Positions 1-7,020 are shown, counted from the stretch's first letter. The stretch is DNA of 11,143 bases from Polaromonas sp. UBA5171 (GCA_002413395.1 DHWX01000032.1:6558-17700); one strand, 5' to 3'. Program-made: numbers and translations. Notes: a model not told the origin generated them from the letters alone.

Positions 1-35
1 GGTCTCGTGGGCTCGGAGATGTGTATAAGAGACAG
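1..35. other. Illumina Nextera adapter remnant (not genomic)
   Basis: Bases 2-35 match the Nextera read-2 transposase adapter, and 17-35 are the 19-base Tn5 mosaic end AGATGTGTATAAGAGACAG. Base 1 may be the last base of an index. Genomic sequence therefore begins at 36, and the feature that follows is truncated by the library end, not by biology. The adapter should be trimmed before any analysis. It is recognised from memory, but the match is complete. Confidence 0.97.
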
Positions 36-493
36 GTCTGGGAATCCGCCATAGGGCTGGAACAGGTCGGGGTAGGACTCGTTGCCGCCCAGGCCTAGGC
101 CGGCCGCAATGACGAGGGACATCTGGTGGTCGCCGTGCGGCAAGCGGATCAGGTTGCGCGCGTCCTGCATGGAGAACAGGTTTTCGCCGGTGACCATCTG
201 GTTGGCATAATAGTTGCGCAGCGTGGCCTGCGGCTCAAAATCCAGCGGGTCGCCCCAGCCTCTTCATACCAGAACAGCTTGTATGGCGAGAGCGCCTTGG
301 CGTAGGCAATGGCCGTGTCCAGGTTGGAGCGGCCGTTGGAGTTAGAGCCGTAGCCCACCACCGGTTTGCCGTTGCGCACCATGTCGGTCACCCCCGCCAC
401 CAGGCTCAGCCTCACCTTGCTGAAATCGATGCAGGCGTTGCGGATAAGTGAATTGATAGCGCAAGTTTTTTCGCGAATTTCGACGATTTTCAA
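36..493 (-). pseudogene. Degraded D-tartrate dehydratase-like gene (enolase superfamily)
   Basis: Read on the minus strand from a TTG at 493, the first 55 codons resemble the N-terminal capping domain of D(-)-tartrate dehydratase (MKIVEIREKT, IRNACIDFSK, VVGYG-NSNGR). At 329-337 the frame jumps straight to a segment that belongs far downstream in the barrel (DTAIAYAKAL, LFWYEE). The catalytic lysine region and the first metal ligand are therefore missing. A frameshift follows at about 251-256. In the new frame GENLFSMQDARNLIR is readable, then at about 138-146 it is joined to PHGDHQMSL, so a second block is missing. The reading continues to GGNESYPDLFQPYGGFPD and stops at the adapter, about 30 residues short of the usual C-terminus. 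An intact enzyme has about 390 residues and dehydrates tartrate to oxaloacetate; this copy cannot fold into a barrel. The family is recognised from memory. The choice among tartrate and related acid-sugar dehydratases is less certain. Confidence 0.82.
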
Positions 494-732
494 AGGAGTA
501 TTTCCATGGGGAACAAATGGGGAAAAAATAGAGTTTTCAATAAGTGCGCCCGCTGTGCCGGGCTGCTGTGTGGCACCCTGGCCATCGCTTCAAACCATAT
601 AGCAAGTGATCTGCCTCGTAAGTCGGACCGATCTTCACTGCCGGGGTTAGTTGACATCTGCCCCCTGATTACGATGGTGTCCTGAGCTATAAAGGCATGA
701 TCTGAAGAACGGAAGCAAACCACGGAGAAACC

Positions 733-1803
733 ATGCCCACACCCATCTCGGACGTCCACATCGCCCGCGCCGACCCGCTGCCGGAACCCCGGCTGCTGCG
801 TGCCGAACTTCCGGCGGGCGAGGCTGATGCGGAATTTATTGCCGCGTCGCGCGCCGCCACCCGCAGCATCTTGCGCGGCGAAGATGACCGGCTGCTGGTC
901 GTGGTCGGCCCCTGCTCTGTCCACGATCCCGCGTCGGCCTTGGAATACGCTGCGCGGCTGCGCCAGGTCGCGACGCACCTGAGGGGTTCACTGCTGCTGG
1001 TGATGCGCGTTTACTTTGAAAAACCGCGCACCCGCATGGGCTGGAAAGGCCTGATTTACGACCCGGGGCTGGACGGCCAGGGCGACATCGGCGAAGGTTT
1101 GCGCGCTGCGCGGCGCATCCTGCTGGAATGCGCGCGTTTGCAAGTGCCAGCGGCCTCTGAAATTCTGGACCTGGTGACGCCGCAGTACTACGCCGAACTG
1201 CTGATCTGGGGCGCCATCGGCGCCCGCACGGTCGAAAGCCCGTTGCACCGACAGATGGCGTCAGCCCTGTCTGCGCCCGTGGGATTCAAAAACGCCACCA
1301 ACGGCAGCGTGGCCGCCGCCATAGACGCCATCCATGTGGCCGCCCAGTCGCACCGCTTTCCCACCATTTCGCTCGAAGGCAAGGCCATCGTCATCACGAC
1401 CACTGGCAACCCCGACGGTCATTTGGTGCTGCGCGGCGCCAGCGACGGGCCCAACTACGACGTCACCAGTGTGAGCCGTGCCGCTGAGGCCCTGACCCAC
1501 TCCGGCCTGCCGGCGCGGCTGGTGATCGACTGCAGCCACGGCAACAGCAACAAGGACTACGCCAGACAGCCCGCGGTGGCCGCCGACATCGCGCAGCAGA
1601 TCGCTGGCGGCTCAAGCAACATCTGCGGCCTCATGTTGGAGAGCCACCTGGTCGAGGGCCGGCAGGACATTGTGAATGGACGCCAGGGCCTGCTTTATGG
1701 GCAGAGCGTGACCGACGCCTGTATCGGCTGGGATACCACCGTGGCCGTGCTGGAGCAGCTGGCAGACGCTGTGCTCCAGCGCCGCTCCGGCACCCGTGCG
1801 TAA
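733..1803 (+). CDS. aroG: 3-deoxy-7-phosphoheptulonate (DAHP) synthase, class I
   Basis: This enzyme condenses phosphoenolpyruvate with erythrose 4-phosphate to DAHP, the first step of the shikimate pathway to aromatic amino acids, in the cytoplasm. The 356 residues align almost without gaps to the E. coli AroG/AroF/AroH type. Metal ligands are C61 (GPCSVHDP), H269 (DCSHGNSNK), E303 (ESHLVEG) and D328 (SVTDACIGW). Phosphate and substrate residues are R92 and K97 (MRVYFEKPR), R165 (GARTVES), K186 (GFKNATNG) and R234. The start ATG follows GGAGA at 724-728. The loop that normally reads TTESQ-HRE is TVESPLHRQ here, and KNGTDG is KNATNG, so this is a somewhat diverged paralogue. The feedback amino acid cannot be assigned, and the symbol marks the family only. 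It appears to be monocistronic. The TTGACA at 651-656 lacks a matching -10 box. Confidence 0.95.
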   Translation: MPTPISDVHIARADPLPEPRLLRAELPAGEADAEFIAASRAATRSILRGEDDRLLVVVGPCSVHDPASALEYAARLRQVATHLRGSLLLVMRVYFEKPRTRMGWKGLIYDPGLDGQGDIGEGLRAARRILLECARLQVPAASEILDLVTPQYYAELLIWGAIGARTVESPLHRQMASALSAPVGFKNATNGSVAAAIDAIHVAAQSHRFPTISLEGKAIVITTTGNPDGHLVLRGASDGPNYDVTSVSRAAEALTHSGLPARLVIDCSHGNSNKDYARQPAVAADIAQQIAGGSSNICGLMLESHLVEGRQDIVNGRQGLLYGQSVTDACIGWDTTVAVLEQLADAVLQRRSGTRA

Positions 1804-2068
1804 TTGACTGGGACCACGCCCGCCGGTTCCCCTCTCCCCACCCCCGTGAAATATTGCCGCATGAAGTCAATGCTCGATCGAGTCAGCCGGAGTAAACTGA
1901 AACCGGGTATCGAGTGCTCCACTGGTTTCCAAGCCGTTTTCCACACGCATGCCATGCACCATCTCCGCAGCATCATCGCAAGGCCTACAACATCGGAAAG
2001 TTTTTGCCGGAAGGAGACACGACTGCACACAATGGCGGGTGGCACCGCCCTATGAGTAAGGATGCGCG
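1804..2068. other. Intergenic region between DAHP synthase and the glucoamylase-like gene
   Basis: I see no convincing gene in these 265 bases; the open frame from the TTG at 1804 has no recognisable protein character. The stretch holds a perfect 10-base palindrome, CTCGATCGAG, at 1873-1882 and a pyrimidine-rich run at about 1829-1845. A weak promoter-like pair lies near the next gene (TTGCCG at 2004-2009 and CACAAT at 2028-2033, 18 bases apart). There is no clear terminator for the DAHP synthase gene. AAGGA at 2058-2062 is the ribosome binding site of the next gene. Confidence 0.5.
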
Positions 2069-3421
2069 ATGACTCACATACCATCCGGTTGCGCTCCGTT
2101 GATTCAGGTATCTGGTTTCACGGACGAGGCGCTGCTCGATCAGCTGCAGCGCGCCGCATTTGATTACTTTCTTGAGACAACGAATCTCCTCAACGGATTG
2201 GTGGCCGACACTTCGCGTGACAACTCGCCAGTCAGCATTGCGGTGGTCGGGTTTGCACTGTCATCCTACCCGGTGGCGGTGGATCGAGGCTGGATCGCGC
2301 GCGCCGATGCGGTTCAACGCAGTCTCACTGCGCTGCGTTTCTTCTGCGACAGCGATCAGAGCGGCAGCCCCACGGCGACCGGTTTCAAGGGGTTCTACTA
2401 CCATTTTCTCGACATACGCACTGGCGCTCGGGTCTGGCAATCGGAACTGTCGATGATCGACACCGGGTTGCTCATCGCCGGTGCGCTGACCACGAGCATG
2501 TATTTCACGGCAGATACGACGGACGAAATCGAGTTGCGTGACCTGGTCGATTTTCTGTATCGCCGCATCGACTGGCGTTGGGCACAGGATGACGGCGACA
2601 CGATCTGGCAAGGCTGGAAACCTGAATGCGGGTTTCTGCACTACGGCTGGGAAGGCTATAGCGAAGCCATCTTGATATATGTGCTTGCTATGGGTTCGCC
2701 CACCCACCCTATCGTAGGTGATTGCTACAAGGCATGGACTGCCACCTACCAGTGGGAGAACCTGTATGACCATGACTACCTCTATGCGGGCCCGCTGTTC
2801 GTGCATCACTTCTCGCACGCATGGATTGATTTTCGTGGCATTCGCGACAGCTTCATGCGCGAGAAGCGCTCCGACTATTTTGAAAACAGCCGACGCGCCG
2901 CATATATCCATCGCGAATACGCGCAACGCAACCCGCACGAATTCGCCGGCTACGATGAAAACTGCTGGGGCCTGTCTGCCTGCGATGGCCCAAGTGATGA
3001 GCGGCTGGATGCATCCAACGAAAGGCGCCGCCTGTTCGGTTATGCCGCCCGCGGCGTGCCATACGGGCCGGACGACGGCACCGTGTGTCCTTCGTCGGTA
3101 CTGGCGTCGCTGCCGTTCGCGCCCGAGATCGTCCTGGACACCGTGCGCGGCATGATCGCGCGCTATCCCGAGATGTTGCGCGATGGTCGCTTATCGAGCA
3201 GTTTCAACCCAACGCTGACTGACGCCAACCAATGTGCATGGGTTTCCGCGGGGCACTTCGGGCTCGATCAGGGCATCGTGCTGATGATGATCGAAAACCA
3301 TCGCACCCAGCGGATCTGGCGGCTGATGCGTGGCTGCCCATACATCAGGAACGGTTTGCACAATGCCGGATTTCGCGGGGGGTGGCTTGAGCAACCACAC
3401 GCCATCGATGGAGTACGCTGA
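2069..3421 (+). CDS. Glucoamylase-like family protein (PF10091/GH144-type fold)
   Basis: The 450 residues match the glucoamylase-like family (COG5368, PF10091), an (alpha/alpha)6-barrel group that includes GH144 endo-beta-1,2-glucanases. Family landmarks in order are SRDNSPVSIAVVGFALSSYP (49-68), GFKGFYYHFLD (105-115), ELSMIDTGLLIAGAL (126-140), WKPECGFLHYGWEGYSEA (183-200), YAGPLFVHHFSHAWIDFRG (239-257), DYFENSRRA (269-277), CWGLSACDGP (299-308), PYGPDDGT (331-338), SLPFAPEIVL (347-356) and GLDQGIVLMMIEN (398-410). The acidic residues in WEGYSEA are candidates for substrate contact. Length is near full for the family. No signal peptide or lipobox is present: the N-terminus is polar, and an in-frame stop at 2057 bars extension, so the protein is predicted cytoplasmic, which is odd for a polysaccharide hydrolase. 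AAGGA at 2058-2062 supports the start. The stop overlaps the next start by one base. Substrate and catalytic activity are unproven; beta-1,2-glucan is only a family-based guess. Confidence 0.87.
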   Translation: MTHIPSGCAPLIQVSGFTDEALLDQLQRAAFDYFLETTNLLNGLVADTSRDNSPVSIAVVGFALSSYPVAVDRGWIARADAVQRSLTALRFFCDSDQSGSPTATGFKGFYYHFLDIRTGARVWQSELSMIDTGLLIAGALTTSMYFTADTTDEIELRDLVDFLYRRIDWRWAQDDGDTIWQGWKPECGFLHYGWEGYSEAILIYVLAMGSPTHPIVGDCYKAWTATYQWENLYDHDYLYAGPLFVHHFSHAWIDFRGIRDSFMREKRSDYFENSRRAAYIHREYAQRNPHEFAGYDENCWGLSACDGPSDERLDASNERRRLFGYAARGVPYGPDDGTVCPSSVLASLPFAPEIVLDTVRGMIARYPEMLRDGRLSSSFNPTLTDANQCAWVSAGHFGLDQGIVLMMIENHRTQRIWRLMRGCPYIRNGLHNAGFRGGWLEQPHAIDGVR

Positions 3422-4947
3422 TGCCGCGGCAAAACGACGCAACGATCATCATTCCGAAGGACCCGCATGGGCGCGAGCGCGTTGCCAATGGGCACCTTGC
3501 CATGTGGAAAAATCCAAAGCCTGCGGAGCGTTACCACCTGGTGATTGTTGGCGCTGGTGCAGCAGGCCGGGCCGCTGCGGAAATGGCCGCCGCGCTCGGT
3601 GCCAAGGTTGCGCTGATCGAACATCATCTGATCGGCGGAGGCCGACTGAATGCAGGTTCGGTAATCCCGTCGAAAACGATCATCCGCACGTCGCAACTGT
3701 ATGCCGAAATGCGCGACGCCAAGCACTATGGCGCGCAGAAACCGGACGATATCCGCGTGGACTTTGGCGCTGTGATGGAGCGCATGCGACGGATCCGTAC
3801 CCACCTCAGCGGCGGCGATTCAGTGCGGCGACTGAACGCCGCTGGCGTCGATATGTTTTTCGGCAAAGTACGCTTTACCGCAACCGACACGCTGACGGTC
3901 AATGGCGAAAAGCTGCGCTTCAGGAAGGCTCTGATCGCGACCGGCTCGCGACCGGATTCCTCCGCCATTCCCGGCCTCACGGAAGCGGGCTACCTGACCG
4001 ACGAAAACGTGTTCGACCTGAGCGAACTGCCGCGCCGCCTGCTGGTCATCGGTGGCGGCCCACTCGCCTGCGAACTGGCCCAGGCCTTCTGTCGATTGGG
4101 TGCAAAAACCACTATCGTGCAGGACATGCCTCTATTTCTTGGCGGGGAAGAACGCGACGCAGCGCAAATTCTCTCGGATGCGTTTGCACGCGATGGCATC
4201 GAGGTGCGGCTCAATACCAGCGCAGTTGCCGTGCGCGTGGAAGATGGACAGAAACTGGTCGACCTGGTCAGCGACGACTACAAGCACACCATCACAGTCG
4301 ATGCGATCATCACCGGCATCGGCCGTTCGCCGAATATCGAAGGGCTGAACCTGGAAGCTGCCGGCGTCGACTACGATGCCGCCGACGGCATCCATGTCGA
4401 CGATTTTCTGCGTACCAGCAATCCGCATATCTACGCCGCTGGGGATGTATCCCTGAAAGACAAGTACACCCATACCGCCACGGCCTCCGCGCGCATCGTG
4501 GTGCAAAATGCGCTGTTGCGCGGTCACGAACGCTTGAGCGCGCTGGTCGTCCCGTGGTGCACCTTCACCGACCCTGAAATCGCTCACGTCGGTATCTATG
4601 TGCGAGATGCCAACCGGCAGAGCATCCCTGTGAAGACCTTCACCATACCGATGCACGAAGTTGATCGCGCGGTGGCCGACAGCGAGGATGGAGGCTTCGT
4701 GAAAATCCACGTCAGGGAGCGAACGGATCAAATCCTCGGTGCCACTATCGTTGCCCGCCATGCCGGCGACATGATCAACGAGATCACCCTGGCAATGGTG
4801 GCGGGTATCGGTCTGCGTACGCTGGCCCAGGTGATCCACGCCTACCCCACGCAGGCCGAAGCGATCAAAAAGGCAGCGGATGCCTATAACCGCACGCGTC
4901 TGACCCCTCGAATCCAAGCCCGATTGCATCGCTGGTTTTCGCGGTAA
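3421..4947 (+). CDS. Mercuric reductase/lipoamide dehydrogenase-like flavoprotein lacking the redox cysteines
   Basis: The 508 residues follow the class I pyridine nucleotide-disulfide oxidoreductase plan. An FAD Rossmann motif GAGAAGRAAAE lies at 45-55, ATGSRP at 173-178, a second Rossmann motif for NAD(P)H, VIGGGPLACELA, at 209-220, the FAD-binding YAAGDV at 338-343, and a C-terminal dimerisation domain with HAYPTQAEA at 473-481. The defining CxxxxC disulfide is gone: the segment at 72-84 reads GGGRLNAGSVIPS, so R75 and S80 stand where cysteines are expected. The mercury-binding C-terminal cysteine pair and the N-terminal heavy-metal domain of MerA are also absent, so true mercuric reductase or lipoamide dehydrogenase activity is not expected. 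The FAD, nucleotide and H-E dyad motifs are kept, suggesting a working flavoprotein of unknown substrate. ATG overlaps the upstream stop, with GGAG at 3410-3413, so the two proteins are probably made together. A start at M28 is possible; the N-terminal extension is untypical. Confidence 0.9.
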   Translation: MPRQNDATIIIPKDPHGRERVANGHLAMWKNPKPAERYHLVIVGAGAAGRAAAEMAAALGAKVALIEHHLIGGGRLNAGSVIPSKTIIRTSQLYAEMRDAKHYGAQKPDDIRVDFGAVMERMRRIRTHLSGGDSVRRLNAAGVDMFFGKVRFTATDTLTVNGEKLRFRKALIATGSRPDSSAIPGLTEAGYLTDENVFDLSELPRRLLVIGGGPLACELAQAFCRLGAKTTIVQDMPLFLGGEERDAAQILSDAFARDGIEVRLNTSAVAVRVEDGQKLVDLVSDDYKHTITVDAIITGIGRSPNIEGLNLEAAGVDYDAADGIHVDDFLRTSNPHIYAAGDVSLKDKYTHTATASARIVVQNALLRGHERLSALVVPWCTFTDPEIAHVGIYVRDANRQSIPVKTFTIPMHEVDRAVADSEDGGFVKIHVRERTDQILGATIVARHAGDMINEITLAMVAGIGLRTLAQVIHAYPTQAEAIKKAADAYNRTRLTPRIQARLHRWFSR

Positions 4948-4979
4948 GGAGACGCCATTGCCGGTCTCCTCATATTTTT
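4947..4979 (+). terminator. Intrinsic terminator after the flavoprotein gene
   Basis: A 7-bp stem, AGGAGAC (4947-4953) with GTCTCCT (4964-4970), encloses a 10-base loop and is followed by T-rich CATATTTTT. The stem begins inside the stop codon of the flavoprotein gene. On the minus strand the hairpin has no trailing U-run, so it would serve the plus-strand pair better than the convergent aminotransferase gene. Confidence 0.75.
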
Positions 4980-4991
4980 ACTCTGACCACA

Positions 4992-6188
4992 TTACATTGC
5001 TTTCCCCAACCGGAAAACGCCCTCTTCAATCCGCGCTACGTCCGCCGTGGCAAAGCTAAGTCGCAGAGTCGAAATATCAGGATTGTTCGCATAAAACGGC
5101 GCGCCCGGCACAAAAGCCACGCCTTTTTCAATCGCCCGCTTCGCCAACTCACTACCGTCCTTCACCTTGCCACCTGCGCCAGTGAGGCGCGCCCACACAA
5201 ACAGGCCGCCCTGCGGCTGCACAAACTCGATGGCGTCTCCCAGTTCCTTGCGCAGCGCATTGCCCATGGCCTGGGCGCGCTCGGCGTACACCTTGCGCAC
5301 ATGGGCCAGCGTGGCGGGCATGCGAGCGGCCTTGAGGTACTGCGCGGCGGTCGCTTGGGCAAAGGTGCTGGTGTGCGCGTCGCTGAACTGCTTGCACATG
5401 GTAGCCTTGGCCAGCAGCTCGGGCGGGGCGATCAGCCAGCCGATGCGCAGGCCGGGGCTCAGCACCTTGCTCATGCTGCCGCAATGCGCCAGCCAGTTGC
5501 TGCTGCCGGGCACGGTGCCGCTCAGCGCCAGGATGCTGGGCGGTGGCGCCTGATCAAAGTAGAGGTCGCCATACGGGTCGTCTTCGACGATCAGCGTCTG
5601 GTACTTCACGGCCAGTTCCAGCACGCACTTTCTACGCTGCAGGCTCAGCGTCGCGCCGCTGGGATTGCCAAAGGTGGGGATCAGGTAAACGAATTTTGGC
5701 TTGTGCTCGGCGATGAGTTTTTCCAGCTCGTCGGTCTTCACGCCGTTGGCATCGATCGGCGCGCTGATGACGTTGGCACCGTACAGGCGAAAGCACTGGA
5801 TGGTGGCCAGGAAGGTCGGGCCTTCCACGATGACATTGTCGCCGGGGCTGATCATGGTCTTGCCCAACAGATCCAGCGCCTGCTGGCTGCCAGTGGTGAC
5901 GATCAGGCCCTCCGGCGCCTGGTCTTTCACACCCTTGGTAGCCATGAAGTCGGCGAGTTGTTCGCGCAAGGGTTGATAGCCTTCGGTGGCACCGTATTGC
6001 AGCGCAGCGCCGGGTTCCTCGGTCAGCGCCTTGTTGACGGCTTCCTTGATGCCGGCCACGTCGAACATGGCGCTGTCCGGAAAGCCGCCGGCAAAGCTGA
6101 TGATGCCGGGCTTGCCCAGCAGCTTGAAGAGCTCGCGGATGGCGGAGGTTTCGACGTTGTTGAGGCGGTCGGCAAATGGCAGAGGCAT
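4992..6188 (-). CDS. PLP-dependent aminotransferase, class I/II (2-aminoadipate aminotransferase-like)
   Basis: The 398 residues form a fold type I aminotransferase of the LysN/MocR-catalytic-domain subgroup, which moves amino groups between an amino acid and a 2-oxo acid in the cytoplasm. Visible motifs are SFAGGFPD at 31-38 (substrate arm), TTGSQQALDL at 98-107 (phosphate contact), N175 in GNPSG, DDPYGD at 203-208 (the aspartate binding the pyridine nitrogen and the stacking tyrosine), SMSKVLSPGLRIG at 238-250 with K241 as the PLP Schiff-base lysine, and R376 in TLRLSF, expected to bind the substrate carboxylate. There is no DNA-binding domain, so it is a stand-alone enzyme and not a MocR regulator. 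It diverges from nth with a 14-bp gap, so its promoter must lie within the nth coding region. The ribosome binding site is weak. The substrate (aminoadipate, branched-chain or aromatic) is not resolved. Confidence 0.93.
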   Translation of the reverse strand: MPLPFADRLNNVETSAIRELFKLLGKPGIISFAGGFPDSAMFDVAGIKEAVNKALTEEPGAALQYGATEGYQPLREQLADFMATKGVKDQAPEGLIVTTGSQQALDLLGKTMISPGDNVIVEGPTFLATIQCFRLYGANVISAPIDANGVKTDELEKLIAEHKPKFVYLIPTFGNPSGATLSLQRRKCVLELAVKYQTLIVEDDPYGDLYFDQAPPPSILALSGTVPGSSNWLAHCGSMSKVLSPGLRIGWLIAPPELLAKATMCKQFSDAHTSTFAQATAAQYLKAARMPATLAHVRKVYAERAQAMGNALRKELGDAIEFVQPQGGLFVWARLTGAGGKVKDGSELAKRAIEKGVAFVPGAPFYANNPDISTLRLSFATADVARIEEGVFRLGKAM

Positions 6189-6202
6189 GAGAAAATCAAT
6201 CC

Positions 6203-6841
6203 ATGAAGAAAGAAAACATCGAGCCGTTTTTTGCCGCGTTGAAGGCGGCCAATCCGCAGCCCAATACCGAACTTAAGTATACGAGCGTGTTCGAACTGCT
6301 GGCTGCCGTGCTGCTGTCAGCGCAGGCCACCGACGTGAGCGTGAACAAGGCCACGCGCCGCTTGTTCCCGGTGGCCAACACGCCGCAGAAAATCCTCAAC
6401 CTCGGACTGGAAGGCCTGGAGGGTTACATCAAGACCATCGGCCTATATCGCAGCAAGGCCAGGCACCTGATGGAGACCTGCCGCATTCTGGTGGCGCAGC
6501 ACGGTGGCCAGGTGCCGCGCACGCGCGAAGCGCTGGAGGCCCTGCCTGGCGTGGGCCGCAAGACCGCCAACGTGGTGTTGAACGTGGCCTTTGGCGAGCC
6601 CACGATGGCGGTGGACACACACATTTTTCGCGTCAGCAACCGGACCGGACTGGCGCTGGGCAAGACACCATTTGAGGTAGAGATGCAGTTGATGAAGCGC
6701 GTTCCACCCGAGTACCTGGTGAATGCGCACCACTGGCTGATACTACTCGGGCGTTATGTGTGCACGGCGCGCAAGCCGCTGTGCTGGCAATGCGGAGTTT
6801 CGCAATTCTGCGATTTCACGCCCAAAACACCAGTTCCCTGA
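6203..6841 (+). CDS. nth: Endonuclease III (DNA glycosylase/AP lyase)
   Basis: This base-excision repair enzyme removes oxidised pyrimidines such as thymine glycol and cuts the resulting abasic site by beta-elimination. The 212 residues keep the numbering of the E. coli protein. The helix-hairpin-helix LPGVGRKTANVVLNVAFG is at 114-131 with catalytic K120. The catalytic aspartate D138 lies in MAVDTHIFRVSNR. The [4Fe-4S] cluster ligands are C187, C194, C197 and C203 with the canonical spacing C-x6-C-x2-C-x5-C. The start is unusual in having no strong Shine-Dalgarno sequence: the 14 bases before it are A-rich, and the upstream sequence is the 5' end of the divergent aminotransferase gene. A short GGAA/TTCC hairpin followed by TTTT at 6846-6860 could be a weak terminator. 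No catalytic or cluster residue is missing, so it should be active. Confidence 0.97.
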   Translation: MKKENIEPFFAALKAANPQPNTELKYTSVFELLAAVLLSAQATDVSVNKATRRLFPVANTPQKILNLGLEGLEGYIKTIGLYRSKARHLMETCRILVAQHGGQVPRTREALEALPGVGRKTANVVLNVAFGEPTMAVDTHIFRVSNRTGLALGKTPFEVEMQLMKRVPPEYLVNAHHWLILLGRYVCTARKPLCWQCGVSQFCDFTPKTPVP

Positions 6842-6894
6842 GCTTGGAAGGATTCCGTTTTAATAGCATATCAAGCCATTTTTATAATGGGCGG

Positions 6895-7020
6895 GTGGCT
6901 AAAAAATTATCAATCCGCGACGACGCAGCCGTTGCTAGCCTAAGCCAGCAAGCGCTCAACACAGCAATGAAAAATGCATCGATCCGAAACGACGTGGGCG
7001 AACTTGAACACGATGGGTGA
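6895..7020 (+). pseudogene. Possible antitoxin-like relic (41 codons)
   Basis: A GTG at 6895 opens a frame whose first residues, VAKKLSIRDDAAV, resemble the beta-strand start of VapB-type antitoxins (typically M-A-K-x-L-x-I-R-x-D). The similarity fades after about 15 residues, the frame closes at 41 codons where VapB proteins usually have 70-90, and no toxin gene follows. There is no clear ribosome binding site. It could be a decayed antitoxin fragment or chance. This is a weak call. Confidence 0.22.

Noticed and set aside
1..35. Transposon end or insertion sequence at the window start
   Set aside because: The Tn5 mosaic end here is part of the Nextera library adapter, since the adjoining bases are also adapter sequence.
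651..693. TTGACA and TATAAA as the DAHP synthase promoter
   Set aside because: The boxes at 651-656 and 688-693 are 31 bases apart, far from the 16-18 needed; no better -10 was found.
490..978. 162-codon minus-strand open frame overlapping the DAHP synthase start
   Set aside because: It is arginine/glycine-rich, matches no family I know and lies antisense to a clear gene; it is a high-GC shadow frame.
1804..2055. 83-codon open frame after the DAHP synthase
   Set aside because: TTG start without ribosome binding site, mixed composition and no family likeness; treated as intergenic.
3330..4577. 415-codon plus-strand open frame across the flavoprotein gene
   Set aside because: It overlaps the well-supported flavoprotein gene in another frame and has low-complexity, Arg/Pro-rich sequence without motifs.
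3421..4947. True mercuric reductase (merA)
   Set aside because: No CxxxxC, no C-terminal cysteine pair, no metal-binding N-terminal domain, and no other mer genes nearby.
5301..6206. 301-codon plus-strand open frame antisense to the aminotransferase
   Set aside because: The minus-strand frame carries all PLP motifs; this one is its complement and resembles no protein.
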